Assembly: GCA_013204345.1 (NCBI GenBank)
Contig: JABMOB010000008.1
Location: 1 to 37,174, forward strand
Source: Parcubacteria group bacterium
Lineage (GTDB): Bacteria; Patescibacteriota; Minisyncoccia; Phycocordibacterales; JABMOB01
DNA length: 37,174 bases
Direction: 5' to 3'
The position numbers and the translations under genes were made by a program. Below the pieces are notes generated by a model. The model did not search any database and had not been told where the DNA came from. It saw only the letters and a program-made list of their open reading frames with translations. Of this stretch, positions 23,356 to 31,211 are shown piece after piece; within the stretch, counting starts at the first letter, position 1; every line of letters starts with the position of its first letter.

Positions 23356-23895
23356 ATGAAAAAAGGTGAAATTGCAAAAACGATATTAAAAACACTTGTA
23401 TCAAGTGGGGCGGTTCTTGCTTTATTGGCATTACCTGGTATGTCTCCCATGTTAAAATTATTTGGGAATACAGATAAGACTAAAAAATATAAACTAAATA
23501 AATCCCTCCGAAAACTAAAAGAGAAAAAATTTGTAAATATTTACTACAAAGACGGAAGAGAATTTATCGAAATTACAGAAAAAGGTAAAAAAAAGTTATT
23601 GGCGTATGATTTTGATGATCTTGAAATAGTGAAACCTAAAAAATGGGATGGTTTGTGGAGAATCGTTATTTTCGATATACCAGAAAAGAAAAAATATGTA
23701 AGAGATACTTTAAATATAAAACTCAAAGAGTTGGGATTTAAACCAATCCAAAAATCGACATTTGTCCTACCTTATGACTGCGAAGATCTTGTGTGTTTTA
23801 TCAGAGAGCATTTATACGCAAGAGATGGTATTCAATATATTCTCGCCAAAAAAATTGAAGGAGAGTCAGATTTAAAAGATTATTTTGGTATTTAA
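23356..23895 (+). CDS. PaaX-type winged-helix protein with Cas2-like C-terminal domain
   Basis: 179 residues. An N-terminal hydrophobic helix (about 8-32) leads into a winged helix (about 38-80, LNKSLRKLKEKKFVNIYYKDGREFIEITEKGKKKL). The C-terminal domain (about 93-179) is a ferredoxin-like Cas2/PaaX-C fold, starting WDGLWRIVIFDIPEKKKYVRD with Asp at the end of the first strand where Cas2 keeps its metal-binding Asp, then KELGFKPIQKSTFVLPYDC. Such stand-alone proteins are common in CPR genomes without CRISPR and are often mislabelled as Cas2. No cas gene or array is near. A transcriptional regulator or nucleic-acid-binding role is inferred; GCTATAGC dyads flank it. Confidence 0.85.
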   Translation: MKKGEIAKTILKTLVSSGAVLALLALPGMSPMLKLFGNTDKTKKYKLNKSLRKLKEKKFVNIYYKDGREFIEITEKGKKKLLAYDFDDLEIVKPKKWDGLWRIVIFDIPEKKKYVRDTLNIKLKELGFKPIQKSTFVLPYDCEDLVCFIREHLYARDGIQYILAKKIEGESDLKDYFGI

Positions 23896-23938
23896 TTACT
23901 TCCCTATCATTTGCTATAGCATGTGATAGGGAAGTAAT
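23895..23938. terminator. Long palindrome between convergent genes
   Basis: ATTACTTCCCTATCA (23895-23909) and TGATAGGGAAGTAAT (23924-23938) enclose TGCTATAGCA (23912-23921), itself palindromic. The left arm overlaps the stop codon region of the PaaX/Cas2-like gene. It probably ends transcripts from both sides. Confidence 0.65.
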
Positions 23939-23967
23939 GGGGGCAATGAGTAATAATTAAGTTTTTA

Positions 23968-24330
23968 TTATAGGTGGGATTTTATTTTTTTTGCATTGTC
24001 TGCAAAATTTTTTTTGTCCCCGGTTGCAGTTGGGGGGAATGGAAAAATCCAAATATGAGCGTGGGGGACTTCCTCGCCTACTATTTTTGAGAGAATTTGT
24101 TCTGTACCGAAAGCTTTTTGTTGTGCCAAGGCTATTTTTTTTACCACCTCAAAATATTCACCAACATTAGGCACTTCCCATACCCATCGGTAATGTTTTT
24201 TCGGTATAACAAGTGCGTGTCCAGGAGATTCAGGTTTTATATCCAAAAAAGCCAAGAAGTTCTCATCCTCATATATTTTATTTGAAGGTATTTCTTCTTT
24301 TACAATTTTGCAAAAAATGCAATTTTCCAT
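23968..24330 (-). CDS. HIT-family nucleotide hydrolase/transferase, variant HIT motif
   Basis: 120 residues, typical length. It starts MENCIFCKIV with the CxxC zinc pair (Cys4, Cys7) of the Hint/HinT branch. The conserved FLDIKPESPGHALVIPKKH segment follows. The HIT motif reads HAHIWIF: His90 and the nucleophilic middle His92 are present, but the third His of HxHxHxx is Trp94. HinT-like enzymes hydrolyse nucleoside phosphoramidates and similar adducts; activity may persist since the nucleophile is intact. It faces the PaaX/Cas2-like gene and shares the palindromic terminator with it. Confidence 0.92.
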   Translation of the reverse strand: MENCIFCKIVKEEIPSNKIYEDENFLAFLDIKPESPGHALVIPKKHYRWVWEVPNVGEYFEVVKKIALAQQKAFGTEQILSKIVGEEVPHAHIWIFPFPPTATGDKKNFADNAKKIKSHL

Positions 24331-24388
24331 GCTTTTATCATACTATTTTTTACGATTTAAACTAGGGTAACTGTGCGAACCTTTGTGT

Positions 24389-24394
24389 TAAAAT
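24389..24394 (+). promoter_or_regulatory. -10 element for recJ
   Basis: TAAAAT ends seven bases before ATG 24402, consistent with a leaderless transcript. No clear -35 or Shine-Dalgarno was seen. Confidence 0.45.
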
Positions 24395-24401
24395 ATATCA
24401 A

Positions 24402-26120
24402 ATGGATAAATATACCTTACGGGAGAAAATTGATATAAAAACAGGATTACAAAATTATCCAGAGCTTTTAAAAAGTCTTCTTATGGCTCGGGGAGTAGAC
24501 ACGGAAGAAAAAGCCGAGGTTTTTCTTAATCCCGACTATGAAAATCACCTACATGATCCATTTTTGCTAAAAGATATGGAGAAAGCTGTAGAAAGGATTC
24601 TCCGAGCAATTGACTCCGGCGAGAAAATTTTGATTTATAGCGACTATGATGCCGATGGAATTCCCGGCGGAGCGATTTTACATGATTTTTTTGAAAAAAT
24701 TCAGTACAAAAATTTTGAAAACTATATTCCACATCGCCACGACGAAGGTTATGGTCTAAATACCGATGCAATCGATGAATTCGGTAAGAGCGAGGTCAAG
24801 CTTCTCATCACTGTCGATTGCGGTATCGTTGACAAGAAAGAAGTTTCTCATGCAAACAGTTTTGGTATTGATGTCATTGTGACGGACCACCATTTACCAA
24901 ACGGTTCTGTGCCGGAAGCCTATGCAATTTTAAACCCAAAACAGGCTGACTGTAGTTATCCTTACGATATGCTCTGTGGTTCTGGGGTCGTTTTTAAATT
25001 GATACAAGCAATTTTACAAAAAAGAGATTTTGGAATTAAGGCAGGACAAGAAAAATGGTTTTTGGATTTGGTAGGTTTGGCAACACTTTCTGACATGGTT
25101 CCGTTGAATGGAGAGAATAGGGTTTTCGCACATTATGGTTTGAAGGTTTTGCGCCGTTCCCCACGTTTGGGTTTGATGAAACTCTTGCGTAAATTGAAAA
25201 TAAATCAAAAATATATTTTGGAAGATGATATTGGTTTCATGCTTGCTCCACGAATCAACGCAGCGTCACGAATGGGAATTCCGATGGACGCTTTCAAACT
25301 TTTGACTACCACTGATGAGGTTGAAGCCGATCTTTTGAGTGACCATTTGAATAAAATAAACGACGAACGTAAGGGGGTCGTTGCTTCTATAGTCAAAGAT
25401 ATAAAAAAACATCTTAAATCAAAAAATCTGGAGGATATGAGTTCGGTATTGGTGATGGGGAATCCGGATTGGCGTCCGGGAGTGCTTGGTTTGGCGGCAA
25501 ATAAATTGGTGGAAGAATATTCTCGGCCAGTATTTTTATGGGGGCGAGAAGGGGGTTCGGATCTCAAAGGCTCTTGTCGTTCGGATGGCACAATAAATCT
25601 GGTTGAATTGATGGAAACTGTAAAAGATCAGTTTATTGCCTTTGGTGGTCACGCACTTTCTGGTGGATTTTCTGTTTTGAATGAAAAAATTCACACTCTT
25701 TCCGATGTTTTGTCCAAAGCTTACGAAAAAATCCAATCTACTTCTGGAGAAAAGGCAGAAAAAGAAAAAATTTGGATTGATGGAAAGCTTTTTCTTGATC
25801 AGGTAAATTGGGACACATATAAAACTATAGAAAAACTTGCTCCATATGGAGTGGGGAATCCAAAACCGACATTTCTTTTTGAAAATATAAAAATATCTGG
25901 AGTAAAAATGTTTGGTAAGGATAAAAACCATTTGGAGCTTTCTTTTTTGGATAAAAACAACAATAAAAAAACCGCTATGGGATTTTTTATGAAATCGGAT
26001 AGTTTTGGTGAAGAACTGAAAGAGGGAGATAGTATAAATCTCGTCGCCACAATAGAAAAATCAATGTTTCGCAATTTTCCAGAACTCAGGCTCCGAATTG
26101 TGGATGTGATATTAGTCTAA
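24402..26120 (+). CDS. recJ: Single-stranded-DNA-specific exonuclease RecJ
   Basis: A 572-residue DHH-family 5'-3' exonuclease. Metal-binding motifs are visible: DYDADG at 81-86, ITVDCG at 137-141, VTDHH at 160-164, and later the DHHA1 motif GGHALSGGF. The C-terminal OB-like domain (about 470-572, KIWIDGKLFLDQVNWDTYKT and onward) contacts DNA in known RecJ structures. RecJ degrades single strands in recombination, base-excision and mismatch repair. In this window its neighbours RNase H and ComEC suggest a set for handling imported DNA, but that link is inference. The start is fixed by a -10 box seven bases upstream. Confidence 0.96.
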   Translation: MDKYTLREKIDIKTGLQNYPELLKSLLMARGVDTEEKAEVFLNPDYENHLHDPFLLKDMEKAVERILRAIDSGEKILIYSDYDADGIPGGAILHDFFEKIQYKNFENYIPHRHDEGYGLNTDAIDEFGKSEVKLLITVDCGIVDKKEVSHANSFGIDVIVTDHHLPNGSVPEAYAILNPKQADCSYPYDMLCGSGVVFKLIQAILQKRDFGIKAGQEKWFLDLVGLATLSDMVPLNGENRVFAHYGLKVLRRSPRLGLMKLLRKLKINQKYILEDDIGFMLAPRINAASRMGIPMDAFKLLTTTDEVEADLLSDHLNKINDERKGVVASIVKDIKKHLKSKNLEDMSSVLVMGNPDWRPGVLGLAANKLVEEYSRPVFLWGREGGSDLKGSCRSDGTINLVELMETVKDQFIAFGGHALSGGFSVLNEKIHTLSDVLSKAYEKIQSTSGEKAEKEKIWIDGKLFLDQVNWDTYKTIEKLAPYGVGNPKPTFLFENIKISGVKMFGKDKNHLELSFLDKNNNKKTAMGFFMKSDSFGEELKEGDSINLVATIEKSMFRNFPELRLRIVDVILV

Positions 26121-26186
26121 GGTCGAATGTTAAAAGTCCAAAATCTAATATAAATACGGGACATTTTCTATCAAACCAATTACTTG

Positions 26187-26192
26187 TATACT
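26187..26192 (+). promoter_or_regulatory. -10 element for rnhA
   Basis: TATACT ends seven bases before ATG 26200, again the leaderless spacing. Confidence 0.5.
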
Positions 26193-26199
26193 AAGGCGT

Positions 26200-26913
26200 A
26201 TGAATTTGAATAAAATTATAATTTTTTGTGATGGTGCATCAAAAGGCAACCCGGGTAGAGGTGGTTGGGGAGCTGTTATTGTATCTTCTGATACTGTTGT
26301 AGAACTCGGAGGTTCACAAATAAATACTACCAACAATCGTATGGAACTTCAGGCCGCTATATCTGCTCTGCAAATTATTAAAGAAAAAAATAGTGATGTT
26401 TCCATCTACACCGATTCAAAATATGTTGTAAATGGAATTACTGAGTGGGTTTATTCTTGGGAGAAAAGAAATTGGGTTACTGCCAAAAAAGAAGCAGTTT
26501 TAAATAAAGATTTGTGGGAAGATTTGCTTGACCTGGTTAGATCTCGAGGGGAAATTAAATGGAAACTTTTGTCTGGACATATTGGTATTGTGGGGAATGA
26601 AAGAGTAGACAAAATCGCTTCACTTTTTGCAGAGGGTAAGTTTCCTGACCTTTGGCGAGGGACTTTAAAAGATTACAAAATAGATATTCTTGATATTAAA
26701 CATGATGAGCATAAAAAATCTTTAAAAAAATTGAGCAAGAAAAAGAACAATTTTAAGGCATATTCATATGTAAGTTTGGTGAAAGGTATTGTGAAAACAC
26801 ATAAAACTTGGGAGGTATGTGAAAAGCGTGTAAAAGGTGTAAGTGGTGCGAAGTTTAAAAAAGTGGCGAGCTTGGAAGAGGAGAAGGGTCTTGTTTCTTT
26901 GTGGAAAAAATAA
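26200..26913 (+). CDS. rnhA: Ribonuclease HI with C-terminal hybrid-binding-like domain
   Basis: 237 residues. The N-terminal RNase H domain (1-145) has all four acidic catalytic residues: Asp11 (FCDGASKGNPG), Glu49 (RMELQAA), Asp72 (YTDSKYV) and Asp137 (GNERVDKIA), plus His127. After a basic linker (about 150-180, HKKSLKKLSKKKNNF) comes a domain, about 183-237 (AYSYVSLVKGIVKTHKTWEV, then VKGVSGAKFKKVASLEE), resembling the RNase H1 hybrid-binding/viroplasmin domain: aromatic N-terminal strand, TW..C, and G..GAKFK. In most RNase H1 proteins that domain is N-terminal; here it is C-terminal. It removes RNA from RNA-DNA hybrids. It overlaps comEC slightly. Confidence 0.93.
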   Translation: MNLNKIIIFCDGASKGNPGRGGWGAVIVSSDTVVELGGSQINTTNNRMELQAAISALQIIKEKNSDVSIYTDSKYVVNGITEWVYSWEKRNWVTAKKEAVLNKDLWEDLLDLVRSRGEIKWKLLSGHIGIVGNERVDKIASLFAEGKFPDLWRGTLKDYKIDILDIKHDEHKKSLKKLSKKKNNFKAYSYVSLVKGIVKTHKTWEVCEKRVKGVSGAKFKKVASLEEEKGLVSLWKK

Positions 26914-28516
26914 AATATTGAATCAGCGCATTCAAAATTTTGCTCTATTGGGGTTTGTTGGAGGAATTGCATTCTCCTCTTTTTTATTTGTATCTATATA
27001 TTTAAGTCTGTTACTTATCGTTTTGTCTCTTTTTGTTCTAATATATTTTATATTTCTAAAAAGGATGCAATCTTTTGAAGATAAAATAGATTACCAGAAA
27101 GTTTTTATTGTTTGTGTGGTGGTAATTTCTTTTAGTCTTGGTTTGTATAGAGTTGCTCTTTCACCAAAAAATGATGGTAATGAATTTCTGAACAATTTTA
27201 TCGGGCAAAATATAAAATTTGATGCGGTGATTGTTGAAGAGCCGGACTTGAGAGAGACTTCTACACGACTCATTGTTTCTTTAGATAAATTTTACAAAAA
27301 TAATGAAGAAATAGCGGGTTTGGATGAAAAAGTGATTCTTACTGTCGGTTTATATCCAAAGTTTAGTTATGGTGACAAGATTATTGTCGAGGGTAAACTT
27401 GGTATTCCAAAAAATTTTGCAAATGATAACGGGGGACGTGTTTTTGATTACGTTTCCTATTTGGCAAAAGATGGAATCCATTATGAAATGTATCGCCCTT
27501 CTGTTGTTTTTGAAGGAAAGGGTCATGGAAATATTGTAAAAACAAAATTACTACAATTTAAGGGTGTTCTAACGCAAAAAATAGCTTCAGTAATACCAGA
27601 ACCACAGGCCTCTCTTTTGGGAGGACTTCTTATTGGAGCAAAACAATCTCTCGGTAAAGATCTCCAAGAAGAATTTAGAAAAGCCGGCATTATCCATATT
27701 GTTGTTTTGTCTGGATACAATATTACTATCATTGCCGAGTTTATTATGCGTATTTTTTCCTTTCTTCCGCAAGCTCTCGGGATATCTTTTGGTTCGATAA
27801 GTATTGTCCTTTTCGCTTTAATGACAGGTGCATCTGCTACTACGATTCGCGCCTCAATTATGGCATTACTAGTTATCCTCGCTCGCTCTACGGGAAGAAC
27901 TTATCAGGTTACACGCGCTCTTTTTCTCGCTGGATTTTTTATGATTCTGTATAACCCTAAAATTTTGGTTTTTGATCCATCATTCCAACTTTCTTTTACC
28001 GCAACACTCGGTTTGATTTATGTTTCACCGATTGTTGCTCGTTATTTAAACTTTCTCCCACAAAAGTTTCAGCTTCGTGAGTTTGCGATTGCCACAATCA
28101 CTACTCAGATTTTTCTTTTACCATTACTCTTGTATATGACGGGTATGCTTTCTATTGTTGCCTTGCCTGTAAATCTTCTTATTCTGGTTTTTGTTCCCGT
28201 TACGATGTTTTTTGGATTTATCGCCGCTCTTTTTGGCTTTTTTAGTTTTATTTTAGCTCTTCCTTTTAGTCTCGTTGCTTATATTCTTCTTTCTTATGAA
28301 TTAGATGTTGTAAGATTTTTCTCAAACCTTCCTTTTTCAGCAGTTAGTGTACCCTATTTCCCAGCTTGGCTCCTCGTTGTGTTTTATATTTTTTACGGGG
28401 TGGTGATTTTAAAACTGCGCAAGAAACTTTCTCTGACAGCAGATAAATCAGAAGAAAAAATGGAATCAAAAAGTTTGAATAATGATCCCACTGTTTCGAC
28501 ACCAATAGATTTTTAA
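26891..28516 (+). CDS. comEC: ComEC/Rec2 membrane channel domain protein
   Basis: Start taken as TTG 26891 because AGGAGAAGGG (26879-26888) precedes it; the gene then overlaps rnhA by 23 bases. A TTG at 26918 or the frame opening at 26843 are alternatives. The protein (541 residues) has many membrane helices. It has the DUF4131-like N-terminal OB region (about 70-190) and the competence core with LGGLLIGAKQSLGKDLQEEF, IIHIVVLSGYNI, ATTIRASIMALLVILAR and FDPSFQLSFTATLGLIYVSP. It ends after the membrane part: the C-terminal metallo-beta-lactamase domain of classical ComEC is a separate gene at 29357. It conducts single-stranded DNA into the cytoplasm. Confidence 0.93.
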   Translation: MFLCGKNKILNQRIQNFALLGFVGGIAFSSFLFVSIYLSLLLIVLSLFVLIYFIFLKRMQSFEDKIDYQKVFIVCVVVISFSLGLYRVALSPKNDGNEFLNNFIGQNIKFDAVIVEEPDLRETSTRLIVSLDKFYKNNEEIAGLDEKVILTVGLYPKFSYGDKIIVEGKLGIPKNFANDNGGRVFDYVSYLAKDGIHYEMYRPSVVFEGKGHGNIVKTKLLQFKGVLTQKIASVIPEPQASLLGGLLIGAKQSLGKDLQEEFRKAGIIHIVVLSGYNITIIAEFIMRIFSFLPQALGISFGSISIVLFALMTGASATTIRASIMALLVILARSTGRTYQVTRALFLAGFFMILYNPKILVFDPSFQLSFTATLGLIYVSPIVARYLNFLPQKFQLREFAIATITTQIFLLPLLLYMTGMLSIVALPVNLLILVFVPVTMFFGFIAALFGFFSFILALPFSLVAYILLSYELDVVRFFSNLPFSAVSVPYFPAWLLVVFYIFYGVVILKLRKKLSLTADKSEEKMESKSLNNDPTVSTPIDF

Positions 28517-28524
28517 TTTCTCCA

Positions 28525-28566
28525 TAACCACTAAATGTTACGATATATCGTAACATTTAGTGGTTA
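28525..28566. terminator. Perfect 42-nt palindrome between comEC and superoxide dismutase
   Basis: Each half is 21 bases (28525-28545 and 28546-28566) with no gap; the centre reads TTACGATATATCGTAA. It lies between convergent stop codons, so it probably terminates both transcripts. Confidence 0.7.
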
Positions 28567-28601
28567 AACCATCGGTGCTGGGATGGTATATTTTGTTGAA
28601 A

Positions 28602-29198
28602 TTAGCTATTTTCTGCGGTTTTATAGTTTTGTTCTACAACTTTCCAGTTTAGGTTTTCAAAAAATACTTCCACATATTTTTTCTTTTCAGATGGTGCATA
28701 GTCGAGCATAAATGAGTGTTCCCACATATCTAGGGCTAAAACAACCTGAAGTCCTGTAAGATGTCCTAAATGTTGTTCGTCTATCCAAGTATTCAGAAGC
28801 CTTTTTGCTGTTGGGTCGTAATAGAGAATTGCCCAACCTACTCCTCGTGTCATTGCTATTGCTTTAAATCGTGTGAGCCATGTCTCAAAATTTCCAAATT
28901 CTCTCTCTATCGCTTTTGCAAGTGCCTCGTTTGTGTCGAGCGCTGTTGGACCCCCTTCGAAACTCTTGAAATAATATTCATGATTTCTCATTCCATCAAA
29001 TTCAAAAGCAAATCGGCGCTGAAGTTCTCCTAAAACATAAGAGTTTTCCTCTGAATCTTTTGCTAGCTCATCGATTTTTTCTAAAATTAAATTTGTATTT
29101 TTGACATAACCAGCGTAAAGCTTGAGATGTTCCTCAATTGTTTTTACGGATATCTCATTTAGCGATGGTATATTAAATGTTTGTGGTTCGTATTTCAT
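28602..29198 (-). CDS. sod: Superoxide dismutase, Fe/Mn family
   Basis: From ATG 29198 the protein has 198 residues (MKYEPQTFNIPSLNEISVKT). A start at 29225 would add nine residues. Metal ligands are at the expected spots: His24 (EEHLKLY), His73 (MRNHEYYF), Asp157 and His161 (LALDMWEHSFMLDY). The hairpin N-terminal domain and alpha/beta C-terminal domain are both present. The metal, Fe or Mn, cannot be read safely. It converts superoxide to hydrogen peroxide and oxygen, so the cell meets oxygen at least at times; no catalase or peroxidase is in the window. It sits on the opposite strand between the two ComEC parts. Confidence 0.95.
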   Translation of the reverse strand: MKYEPQTFNIPSLNEISVKTIEEHLKLYAGYVKNTNLILEKIDELAKDSEENSYVLGELQRRFAFEFDGMRNHEYYFKSFEGGPTALDTNEALAKAIEREFGNFETWLTRFKAIAMTRGVGWAILYYDPTAKRLLNTWIDEQHLGHLTGLQVVLALDMWEHSFMLDYAPSEKKKYVEVFFENLNWKVVEQNYKTAENS

Positions 29199-29356
29199 AT
29201 TTTTGTTTGTTCTCCAGCTCTTCATTTAGAATGCCGATTACTTAAATAAGATAAATTCAGTACTTAAACATATCTTGGCATACTAGGTGAGGGGTTTTAG
29301 AAGACGAATTAGTTTTTAATAATGTATGATTATAGTTTAACACAGTTGCAGAACCA

Positions 29357-30217
29357 ATGAAGCATTTTTTTAAACATTTTTCTTTTTACCTCGTTCCCAT
29401 TCTGATTTTAGCCAATCTTTTTGTTTGGCAATCTGTTTTGTCCCAAGGAAACAGGCCACTTTCTGTTAGTTTCTTTGATATTGGTCAGGGTGATTCCGAA
29501 TTTATCGAAGCGCCAAATGGTAATCAGGTTTTGATCGATGGAGGGCCGACAAACGCTATACTCGCTAAACTTGGAGAAGTGATGCCTCTGGGCGACAGAA
29601 GTATTGATTTGATAATTCTAAGTCACCCTCATGTCGACCATCTTCTCGGTCTTGTAGAAGTTCTTAATCGTTATGATGTGGGTGCTGTTTTGGAATCCGG
29701 TGTGGTTTATGGCACATCAGAATATAAAGAATGGAATCGTTTGCTTGAAGAAAAAAATATTCCTGTAGTAATTGCCATAACTGGAGAGAAAGTTTATTTA
29801 TCTGACGATGTTTATTTTGATATCTTTGCTCCGCGCAAAAATTTTGTCGATCAAAAATTAGCGAATGTTCATGATTCTATGGTTGTGGCGCAACTTCATT
29901 TTGGAAGTTCTACGATAGTGTTTTCCGGTGACATGGAAACATCATTGGAACGCGAACTTGTCTTGACTGGTGACAATTTAAAATCAGATATCCTAAAAAT
30001 AGGACACCATGGTTCAAAAACTTCTACTTCCGAGGAGTTCTTGAAAGCCGTGAATCCCCAATTCGCTGTAATTTCTGTTGGGGAAGGGAATACCTACGGA
30101 CATCCGACAAAAGAAATTTTAGGTCGCCTCACATCATTTGGTATAAAAATTTTTCGTACGGATTTAGATGGTGACGTTTTTCTCCAAAGCGACGGAAGAA
30201 CTTGGGTGAGAAAATAG
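29357..30217 (+). CDS. ComEC-type metallo-beta-lactamase domain protein, membrane-anchored
   Basis: 286 residues. One N-terminal membrane anchor or signal (about 9-29, FYLVPILILANLFVWQSVL) is followed by a metallo-beta-lactamase fold: SVSFFDIGQGDSEFIEAPNG, the ligand motif LSHPHVDHLLGL (HxHxDH), later FSGDME and the characteristic ILKIGHHGSKTSTSEEFL, then SVGEGNTYGHP. This matches the C-terminal domain of ComEC, proposed to act as the nuclease that degrades the non-transported DNA strand. Its anchor puts the catalytic domain outside, fitting that role. It is separated from the channel gene by superoxide dismutase on the other strand. Confidence 0.92.
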   Translation: MKHFFKHFSFYLVPILILANLFVWQSVLSQGNRPLSVSFFDIGQGDSEFIEAPNGNQVLIDGGPTNAILAKLGEVMPLGDRSIDLIILSHPHVDHLLGLVEVLNRYDVGAVLESGVVYGTSEYKEWNRLLEEKNIPVVIAITGEKVYLSDDVYFDIFAPRKNFVDQKLANVHDSMVVAQLHFGSSTIVFSGDMETSLERELVLTGDNLKSDILKIGHHGSKTSTSEEFLKAVNPQFAVISVGEGNTYGHPTKEILGRLTSFGIKIFRTDLDGDVFLQSDGRTWVRK

Positions 30218-30219
30218 AA

Positions 30220-30257
30220 TTTAAAAAACCTTACGATACATCGTAAGGTTTTTTAAA
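30220..30257. terminator. Bidirectional palindromic terminator
   Basis: An 18-bp stem (TTTAAAAAACCTTACGAT, 30220-30237) and its inverse (30240-30257) around two bases. It begins three bases after the hydrolase stop and contains the rpmB stop codon. A and T tracts on both edges support two-way use. Confidence 0.85.
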
Positions 30258-30495
30258 TAATTCCTGCTTTTTTTAGTGTGGCGTAGGCGCCGTTTTTGTT
30301 TATAGTTTTAATCGCACGGGTTGAAAGTGTTAAAGTGACGTTCTTTTTTAATTCAGGAACGTAGATTTTTTTCTTTTGAAGGTTGGGGTATTTTCTAACT
30401 TTTCCGGTAGGATTAAACTGCGTGGCACGAGTTCTGTTGCTGTAGCCGCCTCCTACTATTGATTTTGATTTTGTGATCGGACAAATTTTTGCCAT
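30253..30495 (-). CDS. rpmB: 50S ribosomal protein bL28
   Basis: 80 residues. The N-terminus MAKICPITKSKSIVGGGYSN is the bL28 start, followed by NPTGKVRKYPNLQKKKIYVP and VTLTLSTRAIKTINKNG, as in the family. The usual zinc-binding Cys set is reduced to one Cys (position 5), so this is a non-zinc type. It binds 23S rRNA near the E site and is important for late 50S assembly. The stop codon lies inside the shared palindromic terminator. It is transcribed alone on the minus strand; rpmG is not adjacent. Confidence 0.95.
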   Translation of the reverse strand: MAKICPITKSKSIVGGGYSNRTRATQFNPTGKVRKYPNLQKKKIYVPELKKNVTLTLSTRAIKTINKNGAYATLKKAGII

Positions 30496-30574
30496 AGGTA
30501 AACCATCGTAGCATCCATGGTATTAAATGTCAAAGATTAATTTTTTGCTAAAAGATTTTTGATAAAAAGCAAAA

Positions 30575-30593
30575 CCTCACCAAAAAAGTGAGG
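30575..30593 (-). terminator. Intrinsic terminator of the histidine-phosphatase-like gene
   Basis: On the minus strand CCTCAC and GTGAGG (30588-30593/30575-30580) form the stem, followed by a TTTTGCTTTTT tract. Confidence 0.7.
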
Positions 30594-30611
30594 CTGGGAT
30601 GCAGTTTTCGA

Positions 30612-31058
30612 TCAGTTTATGGTGAATTCTTGGGCAAAAATTGCGCAAGAATTCACACCACCTTGCATATTCAAGAAAACTTCGATACCACGTCTGTGAG
30701 TGATAAAGATGTGAAAAGCTCTTTCGTCACTATCAACAATCTGATCAATATTTTGCTGTGTCAGGTCGTTCGAGTCTGGTCTAAGCCAATCCAAAGGTTT
30801 AGAGATGACAACACCCGATTCGCAAGCCATTAACTGATCAGCAACAATTTCCATTGTTAGTTTTGCACGCTTCAATGGAGAAGTGTGTAGGACGAACCTT
30901 CCCGGTCCAACCTCTTGAACTAGCCGATTGATATTTAACCGACAGATTTTGATTGATTTTGGATCAAGTCTGACTTTTTCTTCTTTACCTTCATCCCCAC
31001 GATATTTGGCGTGACTCATCAAAGCAAATTCATTTCTGGGAAATTGATCGTTTGACAT
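30612..31058 (-). CDS. Degenerate histidine-phosphatase-like protein
   Basis: 148 residues with the outline of a SixA/phosphoglycerate-mutase type histidine phosphatase. The N-terminal motif that normally reads RHG is S15-H16-A-K (FALMSHAKYRGDEG). The second motif is intact (TSPLKRAKLTMEIVADQL, Arg64), and the second His is present in FITHRRGIEVFL (His121). Loss of the first Arg, which binds phosphate in the family, suggests weakened or altered catalysis, perhaps ligand binding only. It stands alone with its own terminator on the strand opposite its M50 neighbour. Fusion or frameshift signs are absent. The family call is moderately sure; activity is uncertain. Confidence 0.7.
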   Translation of the reverse strand: MSNDQFPRNEFALMSHAKYRGDEGKEEKVRLDPKSIKICRLNINRLVQEVGPGRFVLHTSPLKRAKLTMEIVADQLMACESGVVISKPLDWLRPDSNDLTQQNIDQIVDSDERAFHIFITHRRGIEVFLNMQGGVNSCAIFAQEFTIN

Positions 31059-31201
31059 ATTAACAGCTTTCTTTTGAGGTGTGTTTGTTCCTTACTTGTT
31101 TTAGCAATAAAAAGTGTTTGTGTCAAAAAACTTTTAACGAAATTTTGTTATCAGAGTATTTAAGTTTTTTTGTTGTGAAAATATGCGAAAATTTATGCTA
31201 A

Positions 31202-31207
31202 TATAAT
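31202..31207 (+). promoter_or_regulatory. -10 element before the M50 protease gene
   Basis: TATAAT is four bases before the GTG start at 31212; a less canonical TAATAT at 31199-31204 would give a spacing of seven. Either suggests a leaderless or near-leaderless transcript. Confidence 0.45.
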
Positions 31208-31211
31208 CTCT

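Noticed and set aside
23356-23895. CRISPR adaptation protein Cas2
   Set aside because: The protein has an extra winged-helix part and there is no array or other cas gene in the window.
26843-26890. Upstream part of the comEC frame
   Set aside because: It lies wholly inside rnhA, is very basic, and a better ribosome site precedes TTG 26891.
28516-29357. Split ComEC as a frameshift or pseudogene
   Set aside because: Both parts are intact, have their own starts and stops, and are separated by an intact gene and terminator.
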